The notes beneath the pieces are model-generated. The model did no database searches, was not told where the DNA came from, and worked only from the letters and a program-made list of their open reading frames with translations. Positions 1-7,994 of a DNA stretch of 36,946 bases are shown piece by piece. The stretch is from assembly GCA_964472565.1 (NCBI GenBank), contig CAYYNB010000048.1, positions 1-36,946 on the forward strand, in the 5' to 3' direction. Positions within the stretch are counted from its first letter, which is position 1, and every line of letters starts with the position of its first letter. A program made the position numbers and the translations under genes. Source of the stretch: DATAMF01 sp964472565 (GTDB lineage: Bacteria > Chloroflexota > Anaerolineae > Aggregatilineales > Aggregatilineaceae).

Positions 1-58
1 CGGCCCCTTTCCCCGCGCGCGGAGAAAGGGGAGAAAAGCGGGCGCAGCAAGCAGCACT
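1..58. repeat. GC-rich hairpin repeat, copy 1 (cut by window edge)
   Basis: Bases 4-31 fold into a hairpin: CCCCTTT (4-10) pairs with AAAGGGG (25-31) around the self-complementary core CCGCGCGCGG (13-22). Bases 1-45 are identical to 3337-3381. The tail starting GGGCGCAGCAAGCAGC resembles the hairpin at 4434-4453, but its right arm is mutated here. It lies just beyond the stop codon of the minus-strand SH3b gene, so it could act as an mRNA end structure, but no T-run follows it. The element may extend off the left edge of the window. Confidence 0.75.
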
Positions 59-113
59 CCTTACGAAATCAGGCCCGTTCGGCTCCACACCAGCGGAACG
101 GGCCAAGCGCTGA

Positions 114-1403
114 TTACGGGGTAATCATGGGGATTGAGCCGCAATCGCCGGTCAGCTGACCGGCGGTACCGGGGGCGTTGAGCCACCATGCACCGCCGTA
201 ATTGGTTTTCCACCAGTCTTCGCCGCTGGCATTCCAATGTCCAACCACAATCGCTTCACCACCCGCTGAAATCTCATCAAAGATATAGGAGGGATCGACT
301 ACCGGCTGGGTATAGACCAGTTCATCGGCTGAGAATTTGATCACGCAGGGGCCGGCAGGCGTCGGCGGGAGCGTGGGCAGCGGGGTCGGCGGGATAGGGG
401 TGGGCGTTGGTGCCGGGGTCGGCGGGACAGGCGGCGGATTCACGATTGGCAAGGAGGCACAATTGCCGCTGCCGGTCACGGCAGAGAGCGCGGCCCACCC
501 GGTCACACTGCTGTAGGTGACGTTGTACCATGTACCATCGGGCGAAATGCCGAGCACATCGGCGGTGGCTCCACCAGGGAGCGCCACCAGCACCGGCGCA
601 TAGGGGCTGGCGGATTGGCGAATATTGGCACCGCCCGCATGGATCGGGGTCGCGGTACAGACGGCGCTGGCGGGTACAACAGGAACGACAGGCGTCGTAA
701 CCGGCACGGCCGTAGTGCCACACGTGTCGGCGCTGACAGCGGCCAAGCAGAGGGAGAAGGGATACTCTGTGCCAGAGCCGTCATGCGCGATTTCGAGCTG
801 ATAGCGCGCCGTTCCAGCGGGAAGACGCAGGCGAGCACCAAACAGATCGGTGTTGAGCGTTGCGCTCACACGTCCGGTAGTTGTATCCAGAAGGCGGATC
901 TGCACGCCCGCACTGTCCAGATACAAATAGGCTGGCTCTGGCAGCGCATCAAATGAATAGAGCGCCAACGGGGCCGCAGCGGAAACTGTGCCAGTGGTCA
1001 GCGCGGCAAGCGGCAATGGAACAGGCGTGATCGGCACTTCGGTCTGGATGAAAACCACCACGTTTCCGGTGGTGTCGTTGACGGTGCCGACTTCGACCAC
1101 ATAGTCACCCGCCGCCAGATAAGCGGCAAGCGAGACAACCAACGCGCCTTCGGCATTGGGCTGTTGGGCGACCACTGTGCCCCCGTGCAGAAGGGTAATG
1201 GTAGGCTGGGCGGCTTCGGAGAGCGCCTGAAGGGACACCGCGCGGGCTTCGGTGAGGCGGTACGTCAGGCTAAAGGATGCGCCGGGCGCGGCGATGGTGC
1301 CTGTTACCGGCTGGCCGTAAACCAGTTCACCTCCCTGGGCCTGGGCGACGCTGAAGGTTAACAACAGGAGCGCCATGATGAGCAATGATGACCAACGTTT
1401 CAT
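114..1403 (-). CDS. Secreted SH3b-domain protein with Pro-rich linker
   Basis: This 429-residue protein starts with a clear Sec signal peptide (MKRW, a hydrophobic run to about residue 20, then AQA), so it is exported. Residues 25-225 form a beta-rich region that may be two copies of a pre-peptidase-like module, each opening with a G-x-I/V-x-A-P/A pattern. Residues 249-315 resemble a bacterial SH3 domain (ANIRQSASPYAPVLVALPGG followed by WYNV and GWAAL). A Pro/Thr linker (321-351) precedes a small Trp-rich C-terminal domain (353-421), probably a second SH3-like fold. SH3b domains usually bind cell-wall or matrix components; no catalytic motif is visible. A GGAGG ribosome site lies about 8 nt before the ATG. 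The architecture is typical of Chloroflexota secreted proteins; the exact role is unknown. Confidence 0.85.
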   Translation of the reverse strand: MKRWSSLLIMALLLLTFSVAQAQGGELVYGQPVTGTIAAPGASFSLTYRLTEARAVSLQALSEAAQPTITLLHGGTVVAQQPNAEGALVVSLAAYLAAGDYVVEVGTVNDTTGNVVVFIQTEVPITPVPLPLAALTTGTVSAAAPLALYSFDALPEPAYLYLDSAGVQIRLLDTTTGRVSATLNTDLFGARLRLPAGTARYQLEIAHDGSGTEYPFSLCLAAVSADTCGTTAVPVTTPVVPVVPASAVCTATPIHAGGANIRQSASPYAPVLVALPGGATADVLGISPDGTWYNVTYSSVTGWAALSAVTGSGNCASLPIVNPPPVPPTPAPTPTPIPPTPLPTLPPTPAGPCVIKFSADELVYTQPVVDPSYIFDEISAGGEAIVVGHWNASGEDWWKTNYGGAWWLNAPGTAGQLTGDCGSIPMITP

Positions 1404-1433
1404 AAATTCCTCCCTGGGCTGTTTTGTCTGTCA

Positions 1434-1500
1434 GGCTGCGCCAAGACCTTCTTTACCCCATCCCCCCAGAGTCAAACCGGATAAATGGGATAACCTTACC
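1434..1500. repeat. Dispersed intergenic repeat, GGCTGCGCC...GTCAAACCGGATAAATGGG type
   Basis: The segment reads GGCTGCGCCAAGACCTTCTT, then TACCCCATCCCCCC, then AGTCAAACCGGATAAATGGG. Its 5' part matches 3289, 17451, 26604 and 31479, and its 3' part matches 2560, 7972 and 26658. It lies upstream of the minus-strand SH3b gene and next to an assembly gap. The central CCCCTTCCCT/AGGGAAGGGG hairpin of the fullest copies is reduced here. Confidence 0.65.
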
Positions 1501-1548
1501 GGAAAATCAGTTTTAAACCATTTGATGCCATAATGCCCAAGTAGGCTA

Positions 1549-1648
1549 NNNNNNNNNNNNNNNNNNNNNNNNNNNNNNNNNNNNNNNNNNNNNNNNNNNN
1601 NNNNNNNNNNNNNNNNNNNNNNNNNNNNNNNNNNNNNNNNNNNNNNNN
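1549..1648. other. Assembly gap of exactly 100 N
   Basis: One hundred Ns are flanked by two identical 55-bp sequences (1494-1548 and 1649-1703). A 55-base exact overlap is what two contig ends look like when an assembler using k=55 fails to merge them. The real sequence may therefore contain only one copy and no gap, or a short repeat may lie here. The apparent reading frame across the Ns on the minus strand is not a gene. Confidence 0.97.
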
Positions 1649-1765
1649 CCTTACCGGAAAATCAGTTTTAAACCATTTGATGCCATAATGCCCAAGTAGG
1701 CTAACAGGAGAATATAGGGTAAAATGGAGTTCAGGCGGGTCAATTACATCATTAAAGGTTGATTT

Positions 1766-2410
1766 ATGTCCGAGCCAAATGCTATTCGAGTCATGATTGT
1801 AGATGATCATGATATGGTGCGAAGCGGATTAGAAGTTTTTTTGGAAACGCGCGATGATCTGATCCTGGTGGGGATTGCGGCAAACGGCGAGGATGCAGTC
1901 CGGTTAAGTAATGAGTTAAAGCCCGATGTGATTTTGATGGACCTGATTATGCCGGGTGAAATAGATGGGATTGGCGCGATGCGGGCCATCCGCGCGCAAA
2001 CTCCCCAGACTAAGGTTATTGCACTGACCAGTTTTAAAGAAAAGGCACTGGTTCAAGAAGCACTGCAAGCCGGGGCGATTGGGTATCTGCTCAAAAACGT
2101 TTCCATTGATGAACTGGCTGACGCGATTCGAGCCGCGTATTATGGTAAATCGACGCTGGCACCGGAAGCTACCCAGGTTCTGATCGAGGCTGCGACACAG
2201 CCGCCCCCGCCGGGCCATGATCTTACGCAGCGCGAATATGAAGTGCTGGCGCTGATGGTCGAGGGGATGAACAACCGCCAAATTGCGGAGGCGCTCACCA
2301 TCAGCCGATCTACCGTCAAAAATCATGTAAGCAATATTCTCTCCAAACTTGGAGTCGGCAGCCGGACGGAGGCTGTTGCATTGACGGTACAACACCGCCT
2401 GATTCATTAA
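1766..2410 (+). CDS. NarL/FixJ-family response regulator, copy 1
   Basis: This is a 214-residue two-domain response regulator. The receiver domain (about 7-125) has the acidic pair D13/D14, the phosphoacceptor D59 in VILMDLIMPG, T88 in ALTSF and K110 in GYLLKN. The LuxR-type helix-turn-helix (about 150-210) contains LTQREYEVLALMVEGMNNRQ and SRSTVKNHVSNILSKLGV. It should bind DNA when phosphorylated. No histidine kinase gene is adjacent, so its partner is encoded elsewhere. It is a close paralogue of the next gene; an extra residue after PG (GEIDG against GMDG) is the clearest difference in the receiver. The ATG has only a weak upstream AAAGG. Confidence 0.95.
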   Translation: MSEPNAIRVMIVDDHDMVRSGLEVFLETRDDLILVGIAANGEDAVRLSNELKPDVILMDLIMPGEIDGIGAMRAIRAQTPQTKVIALTSFKEKALVQEALQAGAIGYLLKNVSIDELADAIRAAYYGKSTLAPEATQVLIEAATQPPPPGHDLTQREYEVLALMVEGMNNRQIAEALTISRSTVKNHVSNILSKLGVGSRTEAVALTVQHRLIH

Positions 2411-2523
2411 GGCTAATAGGTCAACTTACCTACATTAAGTTCAGCCACATGACCCAGCTACAAACCCGCTAACTCTCTCATGTTTACAGCCTTCAAATGG
2501 ACTAACCTACTGTTAAGCATTTG

Positions 2524-2580
2524 TTTATCCCATCCCCCCTTACCCCTCCCCTGAGGGAGTCAGGCCGGATGAATGGGAGC
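2524..2580. repeat. Dispersed intergenic repeat copy between the two regulators
   Basis: The segment has the order CCCCCCTTACCCC, CTCCCCTGAGGGAG hairpin, then AGTCAGGCCGGATGAATGGG, matching the hairpin and 3' tail seen at 7945-7982 and 26627-26679. It is in the same orientation as the other copies. It separates the tandem regulator genes and lies in their probable leader. Confidence 0.6.
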
Positions 2581-2638
2581 ATTAGGGGCTTCGTGCGCGA
2601 GACAGCCGCGTTTCAGTCCTAGCCTGAAGGAAAAAACT

Positions 2639-3289
2639 ATGACTTTTCCAGCGAGTCCTATTCGCGTCATGATCGTTGATGATCACGATATGGTGCGCAG
2701 CGGCCTGGAAGTTTTTCTAGAGACGTGTGATGATCTGATTCTGGTAGGGCAGGCCAGCAACGGCGAAGAAGCGGTGCAGATCTGCCAGGAACTGGAGCCG
2801 GACGTGATTCTGATGGATCTGATCATGCCAGGGATGGATGGAGTCGCCGCAACACGGGTTATCCGGCAAAACTTTCCGCAGGCCCAGATAATCGCGTTGA
2901 CCAGTTTTAAAGAGAAGGAACTGGTACAGGAAGCGCTGCAAGCCGGGGCGATTGGGTATCTGTTAAAGAATATTTCGATTGACGAACTCGCGGACGCGGT
3001 GCATGCCGCTTACGAGGGAAAATCGACGCTGGCACCGGAAGCCACCCGGATTCTGATCGAAGCCGCAGCCGGGCCGCTGACACCGGGGTATGATCTGACC
3101 AGCCGGGAACATGAGGTGCTGGCGCTGATCGTGAATGGATTGAACAACCGGGAAATTGCGGATGAACTGACGATCAGCCGATCCACCGTGAAAAACCATG
3201 TGAGCAATATTTTAGCGAAGCTGAGCGTTACGAGCCGGACTGAAGCTGTGGCACTGGCGATCCAAAATGGACTTGTGGAATTATCGTAA
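2639..3289 (+). CDS. NarL/FixJ-family response regulator, copy 2
   Basis: This is a 216-residue paralogue of the preceding gene, sharing long identical stretches such as VMIVDDHDMVRSGLEVFLET and GAIGYLLKN. It has a receiver domain with the acidic pair, a phosphoacceptor Asp in VILMDLIMPG and the conserved Lys in GYLLKN, followed by a LuxR-type HTH (SRSTVKNHVSNILAKLSV). An upstream in-frame start at 2573 lies inside repeat DNA. The ATG at 2639 is preferred because GAAGGAAAA sits directly before it and the protein then aligns end to end with copy 1. Like copy 1 it lacks a neighbouring kinase. The two probably diverged in target or partner after a tandem duplication. Confidence 0.94.
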   Translation: MTFPASPIRVMIVDDHDMVRSGLEVFLETCDDLILVGQASNGEEAVQICQELEPDVILMDLIMPGMDGVAATRVIRQNFPQAQIIALTSFKEKELVQEALQAGAIGYLLKNISIDELADAVHAAYEGKSTLAPEATRILIEAAAGPLTPGYDLTSREHEVLALIVNGLNNREIADELTISRSTVKNHVSNILAKLSVTSRTEAVALAIQNGLVELS

Positions 3290-3400
3290 GGCTGCGCCCC
3301 TATTTTCTTGACCCCTTCCAGCATATGCGGTTCACCCGGCCCCTTTCCCCGCGCGCGGAGAAAGGGGAGAAAAGCGGGCGCGGCAAGCCGACGCCCCTAC
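3289..3400. repeat. Composite intergenic repeat (GGCTGCGCC motif plus GC-rich hairpin copy 2)
   Basis: Bases 3289-3317 carry the GGCTGCGCCCCTATTTTCTT motif, and 3337-3381 are identical to window bases 1-45. The hairpin is at 3340-3367 (CCCCTTT ... CCGCGCGCGG ... AAAGGGG). The tail GGGCGCGGCAAGCCGACGCCCC is another imperfect hairpin. The gap between the regulator and the HAD gene (3290-3604) holds this plus about 200 bp in which I see no gene; CAAAAGATGTGGGTCATG near 3446 recurs near 25061 with one change. Confidence 0.75.
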
Positions 3401-3604
3401 CAATGGCGCAGCGTGTGCGGGACGGAAAAGCGGGATTTGCGATCCAAAAGATGTGGGTCATGTACAGCCGGAAGGGGAGGCAAACCGGATAGATACAGAG
3501 TGGGAGATGGTTTGATCAACCGGGGGTTTTCGTTTTGATGGCGGTGTGGCACAATAACCAGCAGGGTATAAATCACACCGAATTGAGTAAGGTGCCGTTA
3601 AATC

Positions 3605-4255
3605 ATGATCCAAGCTGTTATTTTCGATATGGATGGGCTGCTGGTGGATTCAGAACCGCTGTGGCATCACGCCCGCAATGAAGCGTTTGGGGCCGAGCAG
3701 TTATGCTGGACGGAGACGGATCAGCAGAATATTATGGGGACCAGCGCGCAAGGATGGGGCGAGTATCTGGAGAAACGGCTGGATTACCGCTACACGGTGC
3801 CTGAAATTATCGATATGGTTGTGGCGCAGATGGAACGGTTTTACCGCACATCGGTGCCGCTGCTGCCCGGCGCACGGGATGTGATCCAAGTGCTGCACCC
3901 ACAGTACCGGCTGGGGGTGGCGTCCGGTTCATCACAACGGTTGATCCGTGCCGTGTTAGAGAGCGCAGGCTGGACGGATGTGTTCGAAAAAATTGTGTCG
4001 AGCGATGAAGTGGCACAGGGCAAACCCGCGCCGGATGTCTACCTGGAAGCGACGCGGCAAATGAACGTGCCGGTGGAACAAACCGCTGTCTTTGAAGATT
4101 CGGCCAACGGCATTCTGGCGGGATTGGCCGCCGGGGTAAAAGTGATCGCTGTGCCGAACGCCGAATACAGACCAGCGGCGGAAGTTCTGCGCAGGGCGCA
4201 CTGCGTGATCCCCAGCCTGAACGATTTTTCGCTGGATATGCTGCGAAATTTATAA
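3605..4255 (+). CDS. HAD-superfamily phosphatase (beta-phosphoglucomutase/hexitol-phosphatase-like)
   Basis: This is a 216-residue cytoplasmic HAD subfamily IA hydrolase. Motif I is FDMDGLLVDSEPLWH (nucleophile D8, acid/base D10), motif II is the Ser in GVASGSS, motif III is the Lys in GKPAPDVYL, and motif IV is FEDSANGILAG. A helical cap lies between motif I and motif II. DMDGLLVDSEPLW is typical of the sugar-phosphate phosphatases related to HxpB/YniC and of beta-phosphoglucomutases. A phosphatase acting on a hexose or 2-deoxyhexose phosphate is likely; a mutase is possible. The gene stands alone, after a repeat-rich gap, and is not obviously linked to the EPS operon. The ribosome site (AAGGTG) is weak. 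Confidence 0.9.
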   Translation: MIQAVIFDMDGLLVDSEPLWHHARNEAFGAEQLCWTETDQQNIMGTSAQGWGEYLEKRLDYRYTVPEIIDMVVAQMERFYRTSVPLLPGARDVIQVLHPQYRLGVASGSSQRLIRAVLESAGWTDVFEKIVSSDEVAQGKPAPDVYLEATRQMNVPVEQTAVFEDSANGILAGLAAGVKVIAVPNAEYRPAAEVLRRAHCVIPSLNDFSLDMLRNL

Positions 4256-4280
4256 CCGTATTCTAAAACGGGCAGCCTAA

Positions 4281-4453
4281 GCTGCACTAGTATTTTCTGT
4301 ACCCCATCCTGATTTTCCCGCATTCAGCGATATTGTTGGCGAAATGGTTTGGGCCGGGGCCATTCATGAATGGTTCCGGCGAACCTCACCCCCTCAGTTC
4401 CCCGCTCCAACCGAGTTAGAAGAGGAGAAGACCGGGCGCAGCAAGCAGCGCCC
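4281..4453. repeat. Intergenic repeat region with GGGCGC hairpin
   Basis: Bases 4281-4306 are a decayed copy of the TATTTTCT-(T/G)-ACCCC motif. Bases 4434-4453 form a stem GGGCGC/GCGCCC with loop AGCAAGCA, followed by CCTACC. The hairpin ends directly against the stop codon of the minus-strand gene (4454-4456), so it would be in the 3' end of the EPS minus-strand transcript. There is no strong T-run, so terminator activity is only possible. No gene is seen in 4256-4453. Confidence 0.6.
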
Positions 4454-6313
4454 CTACCTAACAGAGTTCGCTAACGGTATCTTTTTGTCAAAAAGGAGGG
4501 TTAGCGTTGGAGCATGGCGCTGTTCAATACATAGCTGGAGCAAGTTGATATAGTAACCGCGATCCAGTTTGGAGGGATCAAGCAATGTGGATTGTTTGAG
4601 TGCGCGGTGCATCCAGCACGTGTAAAACATCGGTTCAATAAAGGGCTGTGGCAGCCCAATGTGCTTAGCATAGTGCTGAACTGTATCGACCACCAGTGAA
4701 CTAAAAGGAGAAGATGCCAGGAAATACTTCATGAAGCCTTGCAATCTATCGTGAGTGCCATTGGCCTGGGCAATCCCATTCATATAGGAACGGAAAAAGT
4801 AAAACATATCCCACAACGGCATTCCCTGGGTTTCGGCAGATTCCCAATCCAGAAGCGCGATGCGTCCGGTGGGGGTCACAAGCATATTCCACGGACCCGG
4901 ATCGCCATGCTGGAAAACAAGCGGAAACGATTCGGGATTCTTCCGCAAAACTGCAATCTGCTCCGCCAGAAAACGGGATTGAGTATCGGGCAGGTGGTAA
5001 ATGGCACTAAAGCGCGTGAAAAGGGTTTCTAACCCACCGGCAACCTGGGTAGATGCTACGGGTAAGGGGGCAGTCGCCAGTTTTTCAAACCAATCCAGCG
5101 CGGTGTGGAGTAACACGCAATCAGCCGTCCATGCTGTACGTTCGCGGAAGGGCACACCATCGATTATCGTCTCGCCAAGAAGCGCGAGGTTATGATGATG
5201 TCCGAAAAAAACGACCTGTGGCAAAATTTCCTTATCGCCAATCTGGCGCTCATTCAGCAACCTGAGCGCCTGATATTCGTTTTCCAGACGCCGGTTAAAG
5301 GCAGAATTTCGAACCATCTTGACGAGATATTCTGGCGCAGCACGGCGTTGGTTGAATAGAAAAAACAGGAGCTTGCGGGAGCTGTATTCGCCCCCCGCCC
5401 ACAACCCCCAACGATGGTCATCCAAGTTTCTACCGGCTTCCGCTGCGATCCGGGTTATGTAGGCTGGAGGGCGGGTATTTAGCTGTGCGGGCGATCTTCG
5501 GATCAGAACACCACAACGCGCTGTCAACCAGGCGCGCCGGTATAAAAATCGTTCGGCTCGATCTGCCATTTTGAGAAACGCCGTCCCCAGTTGGCGAGCG
5601 GCAGAACGCAGACTGCGCCTGGATGACGGTTTCTTCACCGAGATTGTATTTTCGGTACCATTCTGGGGCTTTAATGTTGGCGGATCAGACAAGGATCGTT
5701 TGGTGTACAGACGCCTGGCCTGTCTGAAAATATGCGTAGTAAACGACAAGCTGTACAGTTTGCGTCTCAGGAAATAGTTCCTGGTCGCCCTATCCGCCAG
5801 TGGTACCGCCGTATGCATTTCGCCAGACAGCGGAGTCAGCCAGAAAAACTGACCTGTGCGCAACGGTTCGATGAGATATTTGTTAAGCTGCCCCGGACGA
5901 GTTCTGATCTCAAAATAGACATTACCATCTGGTTTGAGTACACGAATGATTTCAGCTTGCAGAACGGCACTGTGTACAAATTGCCGGACATGCGGCTTCC
6001 CTACTATCAGAAACAAATCGGCACTTCCCGTTTCAAGAGGCAATGAGGACGCACCGTCATTAACAGCGAGCCAATGGATATTGGGTAAATCACTGCGGCG
6101 ATTTGAATCCTCTAGCTGGTGTGAACCGGCACAAACCGTTACCTGGCGGCTGATGGTAGCCAGCATCACCAACGTTGTCGAAGAGGGTAGCCCCCAGCAG
6201 ATCACCTGATCCAGATCAAGCGAAGGAAGCAGAAAGGCCCAGTTTGCGCCCGATACCTCGCCGCGCAAATTAGTGCCAGGGACAAATTGAGTCGCGAGCG
6301 TTAGTTCCAGCAT
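4454..6313 (-). CDS. Methyltransferase-like / APH phosphotransferase fusion protein
   Basis: This is a 619-residue protein of two halves. Residues 24-205 look like a Rossmann methyltransferase remnant: WAFLLP at 25-30, a motif-I-like strand VICWGLPSS without GxGxG, then ADLFLIVG and IIRVLKPDGNVYFE. Residues 325-600 are an aminoglycoside-phosphotransferase/choline-kinase-like fold: probable ATP Lys in YLVKMVR (K332), catalytic loop QHGDPGPWNM (469-477) and metal-binding LLDWE (487-491). The C-terminal half should phosphorylate a small hydroxylated substrate. The same two modules are encoded separately at 19179-20770. It is the last gene of the minus-strand EPS operon, 9 nt after the flippase gene. 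No close known family with this fusion comes to mind; substrate unknown. Confidence 0.8.
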   Translation of the reverse strand: MLELTLATQFVPGTNLRGEVSGANWAFLLPSLDLDQVICWGLPSSTTLVMLATISRQVTVCAGSHQLEDSNRRSDLPNIHWLAVNDGASSLPLETGSADLFLIVGKPHVRQFVHSAVLQAEIIRVLKPDGNVYFEIRTRPGQLNKYLIEPLRTGQFFWLTPLSGEMHTAVPLADRATRNYFLRRKLYSLSFTTHIFRQARRLYTKRSLSDPPTLKPQNGTENTISVKKPSSRRSLRSAARQLGTAFLKMADRAERFLYRRAWLTARCGVLIRRSPAQLNTRPPAYITRIAAEAGRNLDDHRWGLWAGGEYSSRKLLFFLFNQRRAAPEYLVKMVRNSAFNRRLENEYQALRLLNERQIGDKEILPQVVFFGHHHNLALLGETIIDGVPFRERTAWTADCVLLHTALDWFEKLATAPLPVASTQVAGGLETLFTRFSAIYHLPDTQSRFLAEQIAVLRKNPESFPLVFQHGDPGPWNMLVTPTGRIALLDWESAETQGMPLWDMFYFFRSYMNGIAQANGTHDRLQGFMKYFLASSPFSSLVVDTVQHYAKHIGLPQPFIEPMFYTCWMHRALKQSTLLDPSKLDRGYYINLLQLCIEQRHAPTLTLLFDKKIPLANSVR

Positions 6314-6322
6314 AAGCAGTCT

Positions 6323-7906
6323 CTAGTCATTGAATAACCACCGCACCATAGGAATACGAAGCAATTCCGGGAAGGTATTCGCTAAGTCCAGATCCTTCCG
6401 GTTAATGCGGAGCACGAGCAGTGATACAAACCCCGCAATGATTAATCCGATAAAGGCGGGTGGCGATAGAAGCACCTGGACAAGCAGGAGGCCTCCCGCC
6501 GCAAGAATAATAACCACATAGATTTTGAAATAGTCTCGATCAAAAACGTTAATGCCTGTGCCGAGCATCAGACCACCTTGTTTCAAAATATTGAAGATGA
6601 TCATCGTGCTCATCGTGCCCACAGCAGCGCCAATGGCTCCATAACGTGGAATAAGGAACAGGTTAAGCCCCAGGTTGATAACAGCAGCCAGAATATCAAC
6701 GGTTACGATATAGCGCAGCTTGCCCATGACCTTGAGCGTCAGCCCATTCTGACCCGTTGCCGCATTGAAATAATAACCGAATGAGAGCATAGCCATAATT
6801 AGCGCCGACTGTTCATACCGTGTTCCATATAACAGACTGGTGACTGGCCCAGCCAGTGAAAAGGTAAGGGCAAACAGGGGGAAGGATGCAATGGCAACCC
6901 AGACCGCATTTTTCCAATAGAGGCGGTTAATTCCCTCTTTGTCCCCCTGGGCAAACAAGCGTGCCGCTGCCGGGGTGAATAACAACGCAAAACTCGCCAA
7001 AACCACCTGATTCAGACGCGCCGTTGGCTGCACAGCCCGAAAAGCCGCTACATCCCCTGTGCCCCGGTTATATTCGAGCAGCACCGCATCCATCGCATTC
7101 ATGACCACATAAACCAGATCGGAAGCCAGCAGTGGAACGGTGAAGGTCAGGACTTCACGCAGGGGGATATTCATCGTTTTCCGGTTAAACCGCGAAAAGA
7201 GATCCTCCTCCCGCATCATCCGCACTAACAGGATGGCAAAGATAGCGATCCCCAACAAGCCTGAGGCCAAATATCCAAAAGCGAGGAAGGTGACACTGCT
7301 TTTTCCCAGAATAAGCAGCAGCACGATCCCGATTTTTAAGGCTGGGCCAAGCACGTATTTGCGGAAAAAAATTGCTTTGGGACTGGAAAAAACGGCAAAC
7401 ACCCCGGTCAGGATGTTGTCAAAGGCGTTGATGGGGGCGAGTACAATGAGGATCACCAGGAGATCAACCGCCTGCTGATCGTTGACCAGATGTTCGGCAA
7501 TAAAACCCTGAAAGCCCACAACCAGCAGCACAAGAATTATGCTGAGCGCAAAAATAGTGGCGACCACCATCAGCAGCGTGCCAAACATCCTATCATAGTC
7601 TTCCTTCTCATGATAGATGGGCACAAACCGGGTCACGGCCCGATCCAGACCGAGAGTAACGATTGTTTCGCCCAACATGGCGATGGACAGCGCATAGGCA
7701 AAGGCCCCATACGCATTCTTAGACAGGTAACGAACTGTCAAAATCTGGACAAGCGTCGTCACCCCGATCGAGATTAAACGACCAACAAGCAGCAAACTGG
7801 AACCACGTATTTGGCGGCGAGATGATTTTTCGGCGGAAGACTTTTTTACTGCTAATGCAGGTTGTCCGCCTTGTTTCACCGTTTGTGCTTCGATGGATGG
7901 TTCCAT
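6323..7906 (-). CDS. wzx: Wzx-like polysaccharide flippase (MOP superfamily)
   Basis: This is a 527-residue polytopic membrane protein. After a polar N-terminus (1-35), about twelve to fourteen hydrophobic segments follow, starting SSLLLVGRLISIGVTTLVQI and continuing in the pattern of polysaccharide-biosynthesis MOP transporters (YGAFAYALSIAMLGETIV, GLDRAVTRFVP, TGQNGLTLKVMGK, IPRYGAIGAAVGTMS). This family flips undecaprenyl-linked repeat units across the inner membrane before polymerisation. It sits next to the Wzy-like gene, as in Wzx/Wzy-dependent loci. A GGAG ribosome site lies 8 nt before the ATG. The 88-nt gap to the upstream polymerase gene holds a hairpin repeat, the longest gap inside this operon. 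Confidence 0.9.
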   Translation of the reverse strand: MEPSIEAQTVKQGGQPALAVKKSSAEKSSRRQIRGSSLLLVGRLISIGVTTLVQILTVRYLSKNAYGAFAYALSIAMLGETIVTLGLDRAVTRFVPIYHEKEDYDRMFGTLLMVVATIFALSIILVLLVVGFQGFIAEHLVNDQQAVDLLVILIVLAPINAFDNILTGVFAVFSSPKAIFFRKYVLGPALKIGIVLLLILGKSSVTFLAFGYLASGLLGIAIFAILLVRMMREEDLFSRFNRKTMNIPLREVLTFTVPLLASDLVYVVMNAMDAVLLEYNRGTGDVAAFRAVQPTARLNQVVLASFALLFTPAAARLFAQGDKEGINRLYWKNAVWVAIASFPLFALTFSLAGPVTSLLYGTRYEQSALIMAMLSFGYYFNAATGQNGLTLKVMGKLRYIVTVDILAAVINLGLNLFLIPRYGAIGAAVGTMSTMIIFNILKQGGLMLGTGINVFDRDYFKIYVVIILAAGGLLLVQVLLSPPAFIGLIIAGFVSLLVLRINRKDLDLANTFPELLRIPMVRWLFND

Positions 7907-7944
7907 AATTGACTCCGCTAGGCATAAAGATATAAAGAGGTTTC

Positions 7945-7992
7945 CTTGACCCCTTCCCTAAGGGAAGGGGAGTCAAACCAGCCAGATGGGAT
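7945..7992. repeat. Dispersed hairpin repeat inside the EPS operon
   Basis: CCCCTTCCCT (7950-7959) and AGGGAAGGGG (7961-7970) form a perfect 10-bp stem with a one-base centre, followed by AGTCAAACCAGCCAGATGGG. The same structure is at 26636-26656. It sits between the polymerase and flippase genes, so it is transcribed and might attenuate or stabilise the downstream message. Confidence 0.75.
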
Positions 7993-7994
7993 CA

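Noticed and set aside
615..956. 113-codon frame on the plus strand
   Set aside because: It is the reverse-strand shadow of the SH3b gene, with unlikely composition.
1496..1810. Open frame on the minus strand running through the N block
   Set aside because: Most of it is unknown bases and the repeated 55-bp end; it overlaps the start of the response regulator.
3308..3538. 76-codon frame on the plus strand
   Set aside because: It lies in hairpin repeat DNA, has Arg/Gly-rich low-complexity sequence, and no ribosome site or recognisable domain.
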